Source of the DNA: Bacteroidales bacterium
GTDB lineage: Bacteria; Bacteroidota; Bacteroidia; Bacteroidales; UBA1556
Direction: 5' to 3'
Length of the DNA stretch: 6,443 bases
NCBI GenBank assembly: GCA_029939445.1
Contig: JAOZSY010000051.1
Coordinates: 7,080 to 13,522, forward strand
The translations under genes and the position numbers were made by a program. Shown in pieces: positions 1-6,181 of this stretch. Numbering within the stretch: position 1 is the stretch's first letter; the number at the start of each line of letters is the position of its first letter. Below the pieces are notes generated by a model. The model did not search any database. It worked only from the letters and a program-made list of their open reading frames with translations, and was not told the DNA's origin.

Positions 1-25
1 TTGTCGATAAAGTTAGAGTGGTAGA

Positions 26-94
26 CTGTCAGCCTGAGTGTTTTGCGAAAAAGACGTAAGTCTTTTGCAAAAAAATGTATCGAAGGCTAGACAG
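26..94. repeat. Nested palindromic (REP-like) intergenic element
   Basis: The outer arms CTGTCAGCCT (26-35) and AGGCTAGACAG (84-94) pair over 10 bp with one bulged A at 89. Inside, TTTTGC (41-46) pairs with GCAAAA (67-72). After a two-base bulge (47-48), AAAAGAC (49-55) pairs with GTCTTTT (60-66) around a GTAA loop (56-59). The outer part carries GTCAGCCTGAG on the left and TCGAAGGCT on the right. From memory, these resemble the two halves of the short intergenic palindromes scattered through many Bacteroidota genomes; here the middle is replaced by a longer hairpin. It lies just downstream of purC, so it could also protect or end the purC transcript. No U-tract directly follows the hairpin on either strand, so a classical intrinsic terminator is not well supported. 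Confidence 0.55.
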
Positions 95-100
95 GCAACC

Positions 101-114
101 AACTAATAACTAAT
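101..114. repeat. Two tandem copies of AACTAAT
   Basis: The heptamer AACTAAT occurs twice back to back (101-107 and 108-114) between the palindromic element and the purC stop codon. It is short and AT-rich, so it may be chance. I see no gene in 1-128 on either strand. Confidence 0.4.
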
Positions 115-128
115 CAACGCAACCCCCC

Positions 129-1085
129 TTACCTATAATAAGTGTTTAAAAAAGCAGTAACATTATCTTCAATTCTGTCATTTACTTCAAAAGTATCTTC
201 TTTAACGAACTTTTCACCAGTAATTAATTCGTAAAGTTCAATATACCTTTCTGATACAGAGTTTACAAATTCATCAGTCATTTCAGGAAGTTCTTGTCCT
301 TCCTTACCTTGAAACCCGCTTTCCATTAACCACTCACGAACAAATTCTTTTGATAATTGCTTTTGGTTTTCGCCTTTATCAAATCGCTCTTGATATCCTT
401 CGGAATAGAAGTAGCGTGACGAATCAGGAGTATGGATTTCGTCAATAAGATATATTTCATTCTCAATTTTACCAAATTCATATTTTGTATCCACAAGAAT
501 AAGCCCTTTTTTGGCAGCAATCTCTGTTCCTCTCTGGAATAATTTTGTAGTATATTCCTCAAGCTTAGCATAATCTTCAGCATTAACCAATCCTTGCTTA
601 AGAATTTCTTCTTTGGAGATATCCTCATCGTGGTATCCCATATCAGCCTTTGTAGTAGGAGTGATGATAGCCTCTGGAAATGCTTGATGTTCTTTCATGC
701 CATCAGGAATAGCAACACCACTTATCATACGCGAACCGTTTTTATAAGAGCGCCACGAGCTACCTGTTAGGTATCCACGGATAATCATTTCCACAGGAAA
801 TGGCTCACATCTTTTACCAATGGTTACCGTTGGGTCTGGAGTAGCAATTTTCCAATTTGGTACAATATCAGCTGTTGCATCTAAGAACTTCGCTGCTATT
901 TGGTTAAGTACTTGTCCTTTATAAGGAATACCTTTTGGAAGTACTACATCAAATGCAGATATTCTATCGCTAACTATCATTGCCAATAGTTCATTATTTA
1001 TATTATATACGTCTCTTACCTTACCTTCGTAAAGGCTTTTCTGACGAGGAAAATTGAATTTAGTTTTTATAACTGCCTGAGCCAT
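129..1085 (-). CDS. purC: Phosphoribosylaminoimidazole-succinocarboxamide synthase (SAICAR synthase)
   Basis: This cytosolic enzyme of de novo purine synthesis joins CAIR and aspartate using ATP to give SAICAR (EC 6.3.2.6). The 318-aa product has the family landmarks in order. The N-terminal YEGKVRDVY (19-27) is the nucleotide-binding start, and SDRISAFDVVLP (39-50) follows. Signature 1 is FPVEMIIRGYLTGSS (96-110), signature 2 is LVDTKYEFG (197-205), and LIDEIHTPDSSRY (213-225) is the conserved segment after it. It is longer than the roughly 240-aa enterobacterial enzyme and fits the long form found in Bacteroidota and yeast, so it looks complete. The ATG at 1085 is two bases after the phoH stop, with no separate promoter visible, so it is probably co-transcribed and translationally coupled with phoH. 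It ends in TAA at 129-131. The identification is secure. Confidence 0.97.
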   Translation of the reverse strand: MAQAVIKTKFNFPRQKSLYEGKVRDVYNINNELLAMIVSDRISAFDVVLPKGIPYKGQVLNQIAAKFLDATADIVPNWKIATPDPTVTIGKRCEPFPVEMIIRGYLTGSSWRSYKNGSRMISGVAIPDGMKEHQAFPEAIITPTTKADMGYHDEDISKEEILKQGLVNAEDYAKLEEYTTKLFQRGTEIAAKKGLILVDTKYEFGKIENEIYLIDEIHTPDSSRYFYSEGYQERFDKGENQKQLSKEFVREWLMESGFQGKEGQELPEMTDEFVNSVSERYIELYELITGEKFVKEDTFEVNDRIEDNVTAFLNTYYR

Positions 1086-1087
1086 AA

Positions 1088-2038
1088 TTATATATTTGAG
1101 TATGCGTTAATAATCTTTGTTACTATCTTGTGACGAACCACATCACTCTGATCAAGTTTAATAAATTTTATTCCAGCAATAGAAGTAAGTATTCTTTCTG
1201 CTTGCAATAATCCCGAATGTTGATTTTTTGGTAAGTCTATTTGTGTAATATCACCAGTAATCACAAATTTAGCATCCTTTCCCATACGAGTAAGGAACAT
1301 CTTTAGCTGCGATGAGGTTGTGTTTTGTGCTTCATCAAGAATTACAAAAGCGTGGTCTAGAGTTCTTCCCCTCATAAAGGCTAATGGAGCAATTTCTATT
1401 GTTTTTTCTTCAAAATATTTTTCCAATTTGGATTCAGGAATCATATCGCGCAATGCATCATAAAGAGGCATCATATATGGGTCTAACTTTTCCTTCATAT
1501 CGCCAGGTAGAAAGCCTAAATTCTCTCCAGCTTCTATTGCTGGGCGAGTAAGGATAATCCTACGAACTTCACGATTTTTCAGTGCTCTAACAGCTAATGC
1601 TACAGCAGTATATGTTTTCCCAGTTCCGGCAGGTCCTATGGCAAAAAGCATATCGCTTTTGTCAATGCTATCAACCATAAGTTGTTGATTTTTGGTGCGA
1701 GCTTTTATAAGCCTGCCAGAGCGACCATAAACCAATACTTTGGAATTTTTCTCTAGTTCTATACGAGTATTACTTTCCTCTTCGGTAGAGCTAAGCATTG
1801 TTTTTATATCCTCTTCTCCAATTATACCTTTATGCTGAAATTTCTCCAATAGATTGTTTATAATCCATTGAAATTCCTGAAGTACATCAGGGTTGCCAAA
1901 AGCTTTAATCTCATCGCCTCTAGCAATTATTTTTAATTCAGGGAAAGCTGATTCTACCATCTTAAGATTGGCATGGTTTATACCAAAAAAATCTACAGAA
2001 TTTCCACCTTCAATTTGTATAATTATTTCGTTATTCAT
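1088..2038 (-). CDS. phoH: PhoH family ATPase (PhoL/YbeZ type)
   Basis: This is a cytosolic P-loop ATPase of the PhoH family. The family is linked to RNA metabolism and, in its YbeZ branch, to the endonuclease YbeY; the phosphate-starvation name is historical. The 316-aa product has an N-terminal KH-like region (about 1-65) and a charged linker. The ATPase core has Walker A GPAGTGKT (135-142), TRPAIEAGENLGFLPGD (164-180), FMRGRTL (221-227), Walker B VILDEAQN (232-239) and TGDITQIDLP (261-270). All catalytic motifs are intact and the length is typical. It has no PIN domain, which argues against the PhoH2 toxin-like type. The ATG at 2038 starts MNNEIIIQIEGG, and the stop lies two bases before purC. 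A -7-like octamer sits 18 bases upstream of the start, giving a very short leader. The family call is firm; the cellular substrate is not known from sequence. Confidence 0.95.
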   Translation of the reverse strand: MNNEIIIQIEGGNSVDFFGINHANLKMVESAFPELKIIARGDEIKAFGNPDVLQEFQWIINNLLEKFQHKGIIGEEDIKTMLSSTEEESNTRIELEKNSKVLVYGRSGRLIKARTKNQQLMVDSIDKSDMLFAIGPAGTGKTYTAVALAVRALKNREVRRIILTRPAIEAGENLGFLPGDMKEKLDPYMMPLYDALRDMIPESKLEKYFEEKTIEIAPLAFMRGRTLDHAFVILDEAQNTTSSQLKMFLTRMGKDAKFVITGDITQIDLPKNQHSGLLQAERILTSIAGIKFIKLDQSDVVRHKIVTKIINAYSNI

Positions 2039-2056
2039 TCATAATAAATTAGTTAA

Positions 2057-2064
2057 CAAAAGTA
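2057..2064 (-). promoter_or_regulatory. Candidate promoter -7 element for phoH-purC
   Basis: On the minus strand the octamer reads TACTTTTG, a perfect match to the Bacteroidota -7 consensus TAnnTTTG. It ends 18 bases before the phoH ATG, which would put transcription start about 10-12 bases before the start codon. No clear TTG/TTTG -33 element lies at the expected distance; a tandem octamer repeat (2085-2100) occupies that place instead. Confidence 0.55.
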
Positions 2065-2084
2065 ATAAATTGTTTTGCTATATG

Positions 2085-2100
2085 TTCGTTATTTCGTTAT
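2085..2100. repeat. Perfect tandem octamer repeat upstream of phoH
   Basis: TTCGTTAT is repeated twice without a gap (2085-2092 and 2093-2100). It lies 20 bases upstream of the candidate phoH -7 octamer, where the -33 element or an activator site would be expected. It could be a two-site operator or a chance duplication. Confidence 0.5.
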
Positions 2101-2105
2101 AAAAA

Positions 2106-2138
2106 TGAAAAAAAAGACCAAGTTTTAAGGCCTATTTA
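2106..2138 (-). terminator. Probable intrinsic terminator of the TPR/PD40 gene
   Basis: Read on the minus strand, AAATAGGCC (2137-2129) can pair with GGTCTTTTT (2119-2111), with one T-T mismatch and one G-U pair, around a nine-base loop (2128-2120). Eight consecutive T (2115-2108 on the minus strand) form the U-tract and partly join the stem. The stop codon TAA of the TPR/PD40 gene (2127-2125) lies inside the loop, so the terminator begins within the last codons. The short GC core makes it a moderate-strength call. Confidence 0.5.
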
Positions 2139-3876
2139 TTTCCATAAAAATGTCCATTTCAATATTTCTTTCTCTTAAATCATAGTCCTCAATAATAATG
2201 CTCTCAATAGTTTTGTCATAATAACCATCTTTCGAGAAAACAACATTATATTCGCCAGGGCTTAGAACTATATTGTATGCGCCTGTATTTTCTTTGACAA
2301 TAAAATTGTCAACAGCTTTGTTTGTTTCCTTGTTTATTACAGCAATTTTTATTTGCAGTTTCTGGTAAGGAATTATGTTTTTTGCATAATATCTTTTTGC
2401 AGCAGTGCTATCTTTTCTTTTTCGCAATAGACGGTTATACTTTCTATTTGCGTTAATATTTTTAGAATCAATAAGTACATTTTCGGCTTTTACTAAATCA
2501 GATATCTTTATTGAGTCTTCATTGAAAATATGACCATGAATTACTGTTAGTAGTGGTTTCTGGTCTTCAAATACTATACGATAAATATCCAAATCGCCAT
2601 ATCCACCTTCTCTTAAACTTGAGATATATGCGTATCGGCCACTATTATTTATACTTATGGTTTTGTTATCCATAGTAGTATTTACAGGATATCCAATATT
2701 TTTGATATTACTAATGTGCGGAATACTATCTATTGTAATTTCCGAAAAGAATAAATCGTAGCCACCTATACTATTGTGTCCTTTGGATGCAAAAACAAAA
2801 ACAGCATCATTTGGAGGGAAATAAGGAAATGATTCATCATAAATAGTATTTATTGTTGTATCAAAACTCTGGGGCTTACTCCATCTTCCTGTGGGACCTA
2901 ATTTAGAATAAAACAGGTCTAAATCGTTTCTGTCACTATTTGCCGAAGGGGCGGAGAAAATTAGCCACTTCCTATTATTGCTAATGGCAATACTTCTAAC
3001 ATCTCTCATTTCAATAGACGCAATACTTATCTCGTGAGGTTTTTTGAAAGAACGACCTTGTTTGCTTGATAGAAAATGTTGTTTATTTTTTCCAACGAGG
3101 TCTTCTCTATAAATATAAAAATATGAGGCGTCTTTAGATAAAAAACCATTAGTTTCAATATCTTGTGTATTAACAATAGTAGAAAATCGTTTAGTTCTTT
3201 TCCATTTTCCAGTTTTATAGATTGAGTAGTATATATTGCTAGGGAAGTAACCATCGTCGTGTCGCTGTTTATGGGAGCTTATTGGCGATTGCTGAGAAAA
3301 AATTATAAACTCTTCATTGGCATCTATAAAAGGATTAAACTCAGGGTATTCTGAATTTATGTATTCACCAGCATTTGTGATATTTACATTTATAGGATTA
3401 TTAAAAGCCTCTCGTGCATTAGCAATATACTCTAGTTGTCGCTTTGCAGTTATTATATGATTATCTTTAATCCCTAATTTTAGATATCTTAGAAAGGTCT
3501 CCTCTGCTTTATCAATATTATTGGTTTGCAAATAGGCATTCCCTAAATCATATAGTGCAGCTTGGTCAGCATTATGCCTTGATAGGAGCTCTTCGAAAAA
3601 TGGAATTGCTTTGGATTTATCAATATTTAGATTTAGATGACAATATGCAAGTCCCCATAAATAATAGTTGTCGTTGGGTTTTGCTTCGAGTAATCTCTCA
3701 AATTCGTTTAAGCCCGCAAAATAGTTGTTGAATTTCAAACAGTATTTAGCATAGATCTTACTGGGGGTTTTATTTTCGCTAGTATGTTGGCTATAAGCAG
3801 ATATGCTTATAGTCGCAAAAATAAAAAGCATTAATAGCTTGTTAAATAAGAATATGTTTTTTAGGAATGATGTCAT
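2125..3876 (-). CDS. Secreted TPR and PD40 beta-propeller repeat protein
   Basis: The start is taken as the ATG at 3876. An in-frame TTG at 3891 adds five residues but gives a less usual start. The 583-aa product begins with a signal peptide (basic N-region, hydrophobic 8-26, likely cut after Ala-Tyr-Ser at 29), so it is exported. Residues about 40-150 are TPR-like, for example ALYDLGNAYLQTNNIDKAEE (107-126). Residues about 170-437 contain PD40/WD40-like strands: EYPEFNPF (176-183), the segments at 293-309, 318-338 and 348-380, and GGYGDLDIYRIVF (424-436). The C-terminal part (about 443-571) looks like a split carboxypeptidase-regulatory-type beta domain with a basic insertion near 478-500. 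Related Bacteroidota proteins such as PorE of the type IX secretion system add an OmpA peptidoglycan-binding domain; none is present here. The exact role is unknown; envelope assembly or secretion support is an inference. Confidence 0.85.
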   Translation of the reverse strand: MTSFLKNIFLFNKLLMLFIFATISISAYSQHTSENKTPSKIYAKYCLKFNNYFAGLNEFERLLEAKPNDNYYLWGLAYCHLNLNIDKSKAIPFFEELLSRHNADQAALYDLGNAYLQTNNIDKAEETFLRYLKLGIKDNHIITAKRQLEYIANAREAFNNPINVNITNAGEYINSEYPEFNPFIDANEEFIIFSQQSPISSHKQRHDDGYFPSNIYYSIYKTGKWKRTKRFSTIVNTQDIETNGFLSKDASYFYIYREDLVGKNKQHFLSSKQGRSFKKPHEISIASIEMRDVRSIAISNNRKWLIFSAPSANSDRNDLDLFYSKLGPTGRWSKPQSFDTTINTIYDESFPYFPPNDAVFVFASKGHNSIGGYDLFFSEITIDSIPHISNIKNIGYPVNTTMDNKTISINNSGRYAYISSLREGGYGDLDIYRIVFEDQKPLLTVIHGHIFNEDSIKISDLVKAENVLIDSKNINANRKYNRLLRKRKDSTAAKRYYAKNIIPYQKLQIKIAVINKETNKAVDNFIVKENTGAYNIVLSPGEYNVVFSKDGYYDKTIESIIIEDYDLRERNIEMDIFMEINRP

Positions 3877-3902
3877 TTCACTCAAAACCAAAATTTGAAT
3901 TG

Positions 3903-3910
3903 TAAAGATA
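3903..3910 (-). promoter_or_regulatory. Weak candidate -7 element for the TPR/PD40 gene
   Basis: The minus strand reads TATCTTTA, one mismatch from TAnnTTTG, 26 bases before the ATG at 3876. No -33 element is evident. The 96-bp gap to the RseC-like gene leaves room for a separate promoter, but read-through from that gene is equally possible. Confidence 0.3.
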
Positions 3911-3972
3911 AGAGCTTGTAAGATTATTTTAATATGTATTTATTAACAATAATGCACATTTTATTAAGATAA

Positions 3973-4398
3973 TTAATACTTAAGTCGAAAAGTAAAAGAC
4001 TCCTTAATTTTGTCTTTAAATACATACATTACTGCAAAGTAAGGAATTAGCATAAGTAGGGCAGTAAGTCCGCCAATGCCTTCTGAATATCCTAGTCCTA
4101 ACATTGCTAAAAGGGTAAAGAATAATACTAAGAAAGGAGCCACATATCCTAAGAAAACAGCTTTAAGTCCCATTGATTGATCAAGAATAATGGTAACAAA
4201 ATCGCCAACTTTATGGCTGGTATTTGCAGGCCGTATAACTTCAACTATTTTTTCTGCAATATCAGAGGCGCTACATGTGCCACTTGCAGAACAAGAAACA
4301 CATGATGCCATAGATATAATTCTGACATTAAAATGCTTATCTTCAATAGATTCTATTGTTCCTTGATGTGATATTTCTGATTTTTGTACTGCTTCCAT
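3973..4398 (-). CDS. RseC/MucC-family (SoxR-reducing system) membrane protein
   Basis: The 141-aa product has the RseC/MucC layout. A small N-terminal beta-rich domain (about 10-73) contains the cysteine motif C33-x2-C36-x5-C42. Two membrane helices (about 79-102 and 107-127) follow, then a short basic tail. The family acts at the inner membrane; in proteobacteria it is tied to control of sigma-E and to reduction of the SoxR iron-sulfur cluster together with Rsx/Rnf proteins. In many Bacteroidota a homologue stands directly before rnfB. Here no rnf gene follows; the next gene is the TPR/PD40 protein 96 bp downstream. The ATG at 4398 is preceded by a perfect -7 octamer. The family call is good; function in this organism, probably redox- or Rnf-linked, is inferred. 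The cysteines fit metal or Fe-S binding. Confidence 0.87.
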   Translation of the reverse strand: MEAVQKSEISHQGTIESIEDKHFNVRIISMASCVSCSASGTCSASDIAEKIVEVIRPANTSHKVGDFVTIILDQSMGLKAVFLGYVAPFLVLFFTLLAMLGLGYSEGIGGLTALLMLIPYFAVMYVFKDKIKESFTFRLKY

Positions 4399-4416
4399 TT
4401 CTTAATTATTAGGCTG

Positions 4417-4424
4417 CAAAAGTA
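4417..4424 (-). promoter_or_regulatory. Candidate promoter -7 element for the RseC-like gene
   Basis: On the minus strand the octamer is TACTTTTG, a perfect TAnnTTTG match and identical to the one before phoH. It too ends 18 bases before the ATG. No convincing -33 element lies at the expected distance. Confidence 0.55.
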
Positions 4425-4520
4425 CATAATAACTCTTTATAATTGCCTAGCTTTTTATTATATTTATGATAAAAAAAATCTATTGCCTTGTTTGTGAAAT
4501 ATCAATCTAAACTGTCGATA

Positions 4521-4548
4521 TTGCTAAGGGAATTTATGCGTAGTTTTG
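4521..4548 (+). promoter_or_regulatory. Candidate promoter for ptb
   Basis: TTG at 4521-4523 and TAGTTTTG at 4541-4548 are separated by 17 bases and fit the Bacteroidota -33/-7 pattern. Transcription would start near 4555, giving a leader of about 57 bases. A second perfect -7 match, TATTTTTG (4560-4567), lacks an upstream partner at the right distance and may be an alternative start. Confidence 0.5.
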
Positions 4549-4611
4549 AGCATTACAATTATTTTTGTTTTGTGTAAAATAATAAGAAACAATTACCTTA
4601 AAATATATTAT

Positions 4612-5508
4612 ATGTATACCAAATTATCAGAAATATTAGATGTAGCTAAAAAGAAAAAAACTCGTAAGGTTGCTGTTGCTGCTGCTGCCGATATGCATGT
4701 GCTGCAGGCAATAAAAGAAGCCATGGCGCAAAATATTGTTATCCCTGTATTAGTTGGAAATACTGATGGTATTAAGAAAATTGCTGAAGAAATTGGTTTT
4801 AATCTTGATGGTGTTGAAATAATAGAAGAGCCTAATCCTAATAAAGCTGCTGTGGTAGCGGTGGAGCAAATTCGTAAAGGTAATGCTGATGTGCTTATGA
4901 AAGGTTTAGTGAGCTCAGGTCCTTTTCTGAAAGCTGTTCTGGACAAAGAGAAAGGTCTTCGTAAGAGTGCTACTCTTTCGCATGTGGCATTTTTTGAATC
5001 ACCATTTTATCATAAATTAATGTGTGTGACGGATGCAGCGCTGAATGTTGAGCCTGAGTTTGCTGAAAAAGTAGCTATTCTTAATAATGGTGTTGATGCT
5101 TTGCATCGCCTAGGAATTAAAGAGCCTAAGGTTGCTATTATTGGCGCTGTAGAAACAGTAAATCCTAAAATGACTCCTTCTACTGATGCTGCTCTTATGA
5201 CTATGATGAATAAGCGAAATCAAATTACTGGATGTATTGTTGATGGCCCACTTGCTCTTGATAATGCTGTTTCGCTTGAGGCTGCTCAGCATAAAGGTAT
5301 TGATAGCCCAGTGGCTGGAGAGGTGGATTTAATTCTTACTCCTGATATTTATTCTGCAAATATTATGTATAAAACATTAAATTTTCTTGGTGGGGCTACC
5401 TCTGCCGCTGTAATTATGGGCGCTACGGTTCCTGTAATTCTTACTAGTAGAAGTGATACCGAACATACCAAGCATATGAGTATTGCCCTTGCTGCTGCAA
5501 TGGACTAA
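4612..5508 (+). CDS. ptb: Phosphate butyryltransferase (phosphate acyltransferase family)
   Basis: The enzyme interconverts butyryl-CoA plus phosphate and butyryl-phosphate plus CoA (EC 2.3.1.19) in the cytosol; related members accept other short or branched acyl groups. The product is 298 aa, the usual length. Family segments are DVLMKGLVSSGPFLKAVLDK (93-112), the Gly-Ala-Val-Glu segment near 178-181, DGPLALDNAVS (211-221), the Pro-Asp-Ile segment with SANIMYK (244-254), GGATSAAVIMGATVPVI (260-276) and SRSDTEHTKHMS (279-290). The ATG at 4612 gives MYTKLSEILD, the normal start. An upstream in-frame TTG at 4546 would begin inside the promoter and add a sequence unlike the family. The gene is monocistronic, closed by a hairpin ten bases after the stop. 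No butyrate kinase (buk) follows, although ptb and buk are often adjacent. Phosphate acetyltransferase (Pta) is the main alternative, but size and motifs favour Ptb. Confidence 0.9.
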   Translation: MYTKLSEILDVAKKKKTRKVAVAAAADMHVLQAIKEAMAQNIVIPVLVGNTDGIKKIAEEIGFNLDGVEIIEEPNPNKAAVVAVEQIRKGNADVLMKGLVSSGPFLKAVLDKEKGLRKSATLSHVAFFESPFYHKLMCVTDAALNVEPEFAEKVAILNNGVDALHRLGIKEPKVAIIGAVETVNPKMTPSTDAALMTMMNKRNQITGCIVDGPLALDNAVSLEAAQHKGIDSPVAGEVDLILTPDIYSANIMYKTLNFLGGATSAAVIMGATVPVILTSRSDTEHTKHMSIALAAAMD

Positions 5509-5517
5509 TTTGCAAAT

Positions 5518-5564
5518 TAATTGTTTGTTGTTATATGCTCTTGCTATATTACAACAAACAATTA
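5518..5564. terminator. Bidirectional terminator between convergent genes
   Basis: TAATTGTTTGTTGT (5518-5531) and ACAACAAACAATTA (5551-5564) form a perfect 14-bp stem. After a T-T mismatch the stem continues with ATAT (5533-5536) against ATAT (5546-5549), leaving a short loop. It begins ten bases after the ptb stop and ends nine bases before the 3' end of the beta-barrel gene. A/T-rich flanks on both sides suit termination of both transcripts. The stem is AU-rich, so efficiency is uncertain. Confidence 0.7.
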
Positions 5565-5572
5565 TTTATACT

Positions 5573-6181
5573 CTAAAATGCATATAATGCACCCATTTTA
5601 AAGCCGGTTTCCATTAAATGTCCCTGGGATCCTTGTTTCTTGAATGGGATTAAAGAATGTGCTTTATAGTATGGTGTTAGAAATAAAGAAAGACCAAAGT
5701 TGAAATCATACTTTGCTCCCAAACCAATATAAGCTCCAATTCCTTGCTGATTTTCCAACTCATAGCCTAGCGAAGAATCAAAATCAAGAAATGCACCTCC
5801 ATTTAAATAGAAATAATTAAGAAAATTGTAGCGAATACCTATAGGAATACTCCATAGAGTTTTTTCAGCATTATAAGGCATCTTAGTATTTTCAGGAGGT
5901 AGGTTGGGTATAATTTTTATTGTATGTTCCGAATATTCTAATCCAGTTTCTAATTCTAAATTCTTGGTAAATGGTTTTATTACTACAAATCCTATGGTAT
6001 AAAAATCCACGCCTTCATAACCCGCTCCGCCATCTAGTGATGGAGAATATACTATGGGATTATTGCCAAAAGATGAATACGATATTCCGACCTTTAGAAA
6101 TGGTTTATCGGATTCACTTTCTTGTGCAAAGCTGCTTATGGAAATTAGTATTGCAATTATTATTGATGTTATGTATTTCAT
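5573..6181 (-). CDS. Outer-membrane beta-barrel protein (porin-family-like)
   Basis: The 202-aa product starts MKYITS and has a signal peptide with a hydrophobic core (about 4-18), likely cut after Ser-Ser-Phe-Ala at 19. The rest alternates polar and hydrophobic residues in short strands rich in Gly and aromatics, for example FLKVGISYSSFG (28-39), LWSIPIGIRYNF (109-120), YFYLNGGAFLDF (123-134) and GIGAYIGLGAKYDF (147-160). It ends in ALYAF, a terminal Phe typical of barrels handled by the BAM complex. Length and pattern fit the 8-strand OMP_b-brl class of Bacteroidota. The start overlaps the stop of the upstream small gene by one base (TAATG), so it is probably coupled to it. No specific ligand or function can be assigned. 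Confidence 0.8.
   Translation of the reverse strand: MKYITSIIIAILISISSFAQESESDKPFLKVGISYSSFGNNPIVYSPSLDGGAGYEGVDFYTIGFVVIKPFTKNLELETGLEYSEHTIKIIPNLPPENTKMPYNAEKTLWSIPIGIRYNFLNYFYLNGGAFLDFDSSLGYELENQQGIGAYIGLGAKYDFNFGLSLFLTPYYKAHSLIPFKKQGSQGHLMETGFKMGALYAF

Noticed and set aside
1..128. A gene fragment at the left edge
   Set aside because: No frame shows coding character; the stretch is explained by the palindrome and short repeats.
1893..2102. 69-aa open frame on the plus strand across the phoH start
   Set aside because: It is mostly antisense to phoH and covers its promoter; no coding signs.
3877..3891. TTG start at 3891 for the TPR/PD40 protein
   Set aside because: The ATG at 3876 gives a normal signal peptide; the extra five residues add nothing recognisable.
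3965..3984. Small inverted repeat TTAAG/CTTAA at the 3' end of the RseC-like gene as a terminator
   Set aside because: Five AT-rich base pairs without a U-tract; too weak to call.
4442..4488. Direct repeat ATTGCCT at 4442-4448 and 4482-4488 in the divergent intergenic region
   Set aside because: Seven bases in AT-rich DNA, 40 bases apart, with no symmetry to either promoter; easily chance.
4546..4611. N-terminal extension of ptb from a TTG at 4546
   Set aside because: It overlaps the likely -7 box, adds residues unlike the family, and the ATG at 4612 gives the standard Ptb start and length.
4608..4946. 112-aa open frame on the minus strand opposite ptb
   Set aside because: It lies antisense to a clearly coding gene, has no family features, and follows from the Ala-rich codon pattern of ptb.
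5506..5519. 14-bp perfect palindrome TAATTTGCAAATTA over the ptb stop
   Set aside because: It has no loop room as an RNA hairpin and merges into the stronger terminator; no evidence for protein binding.
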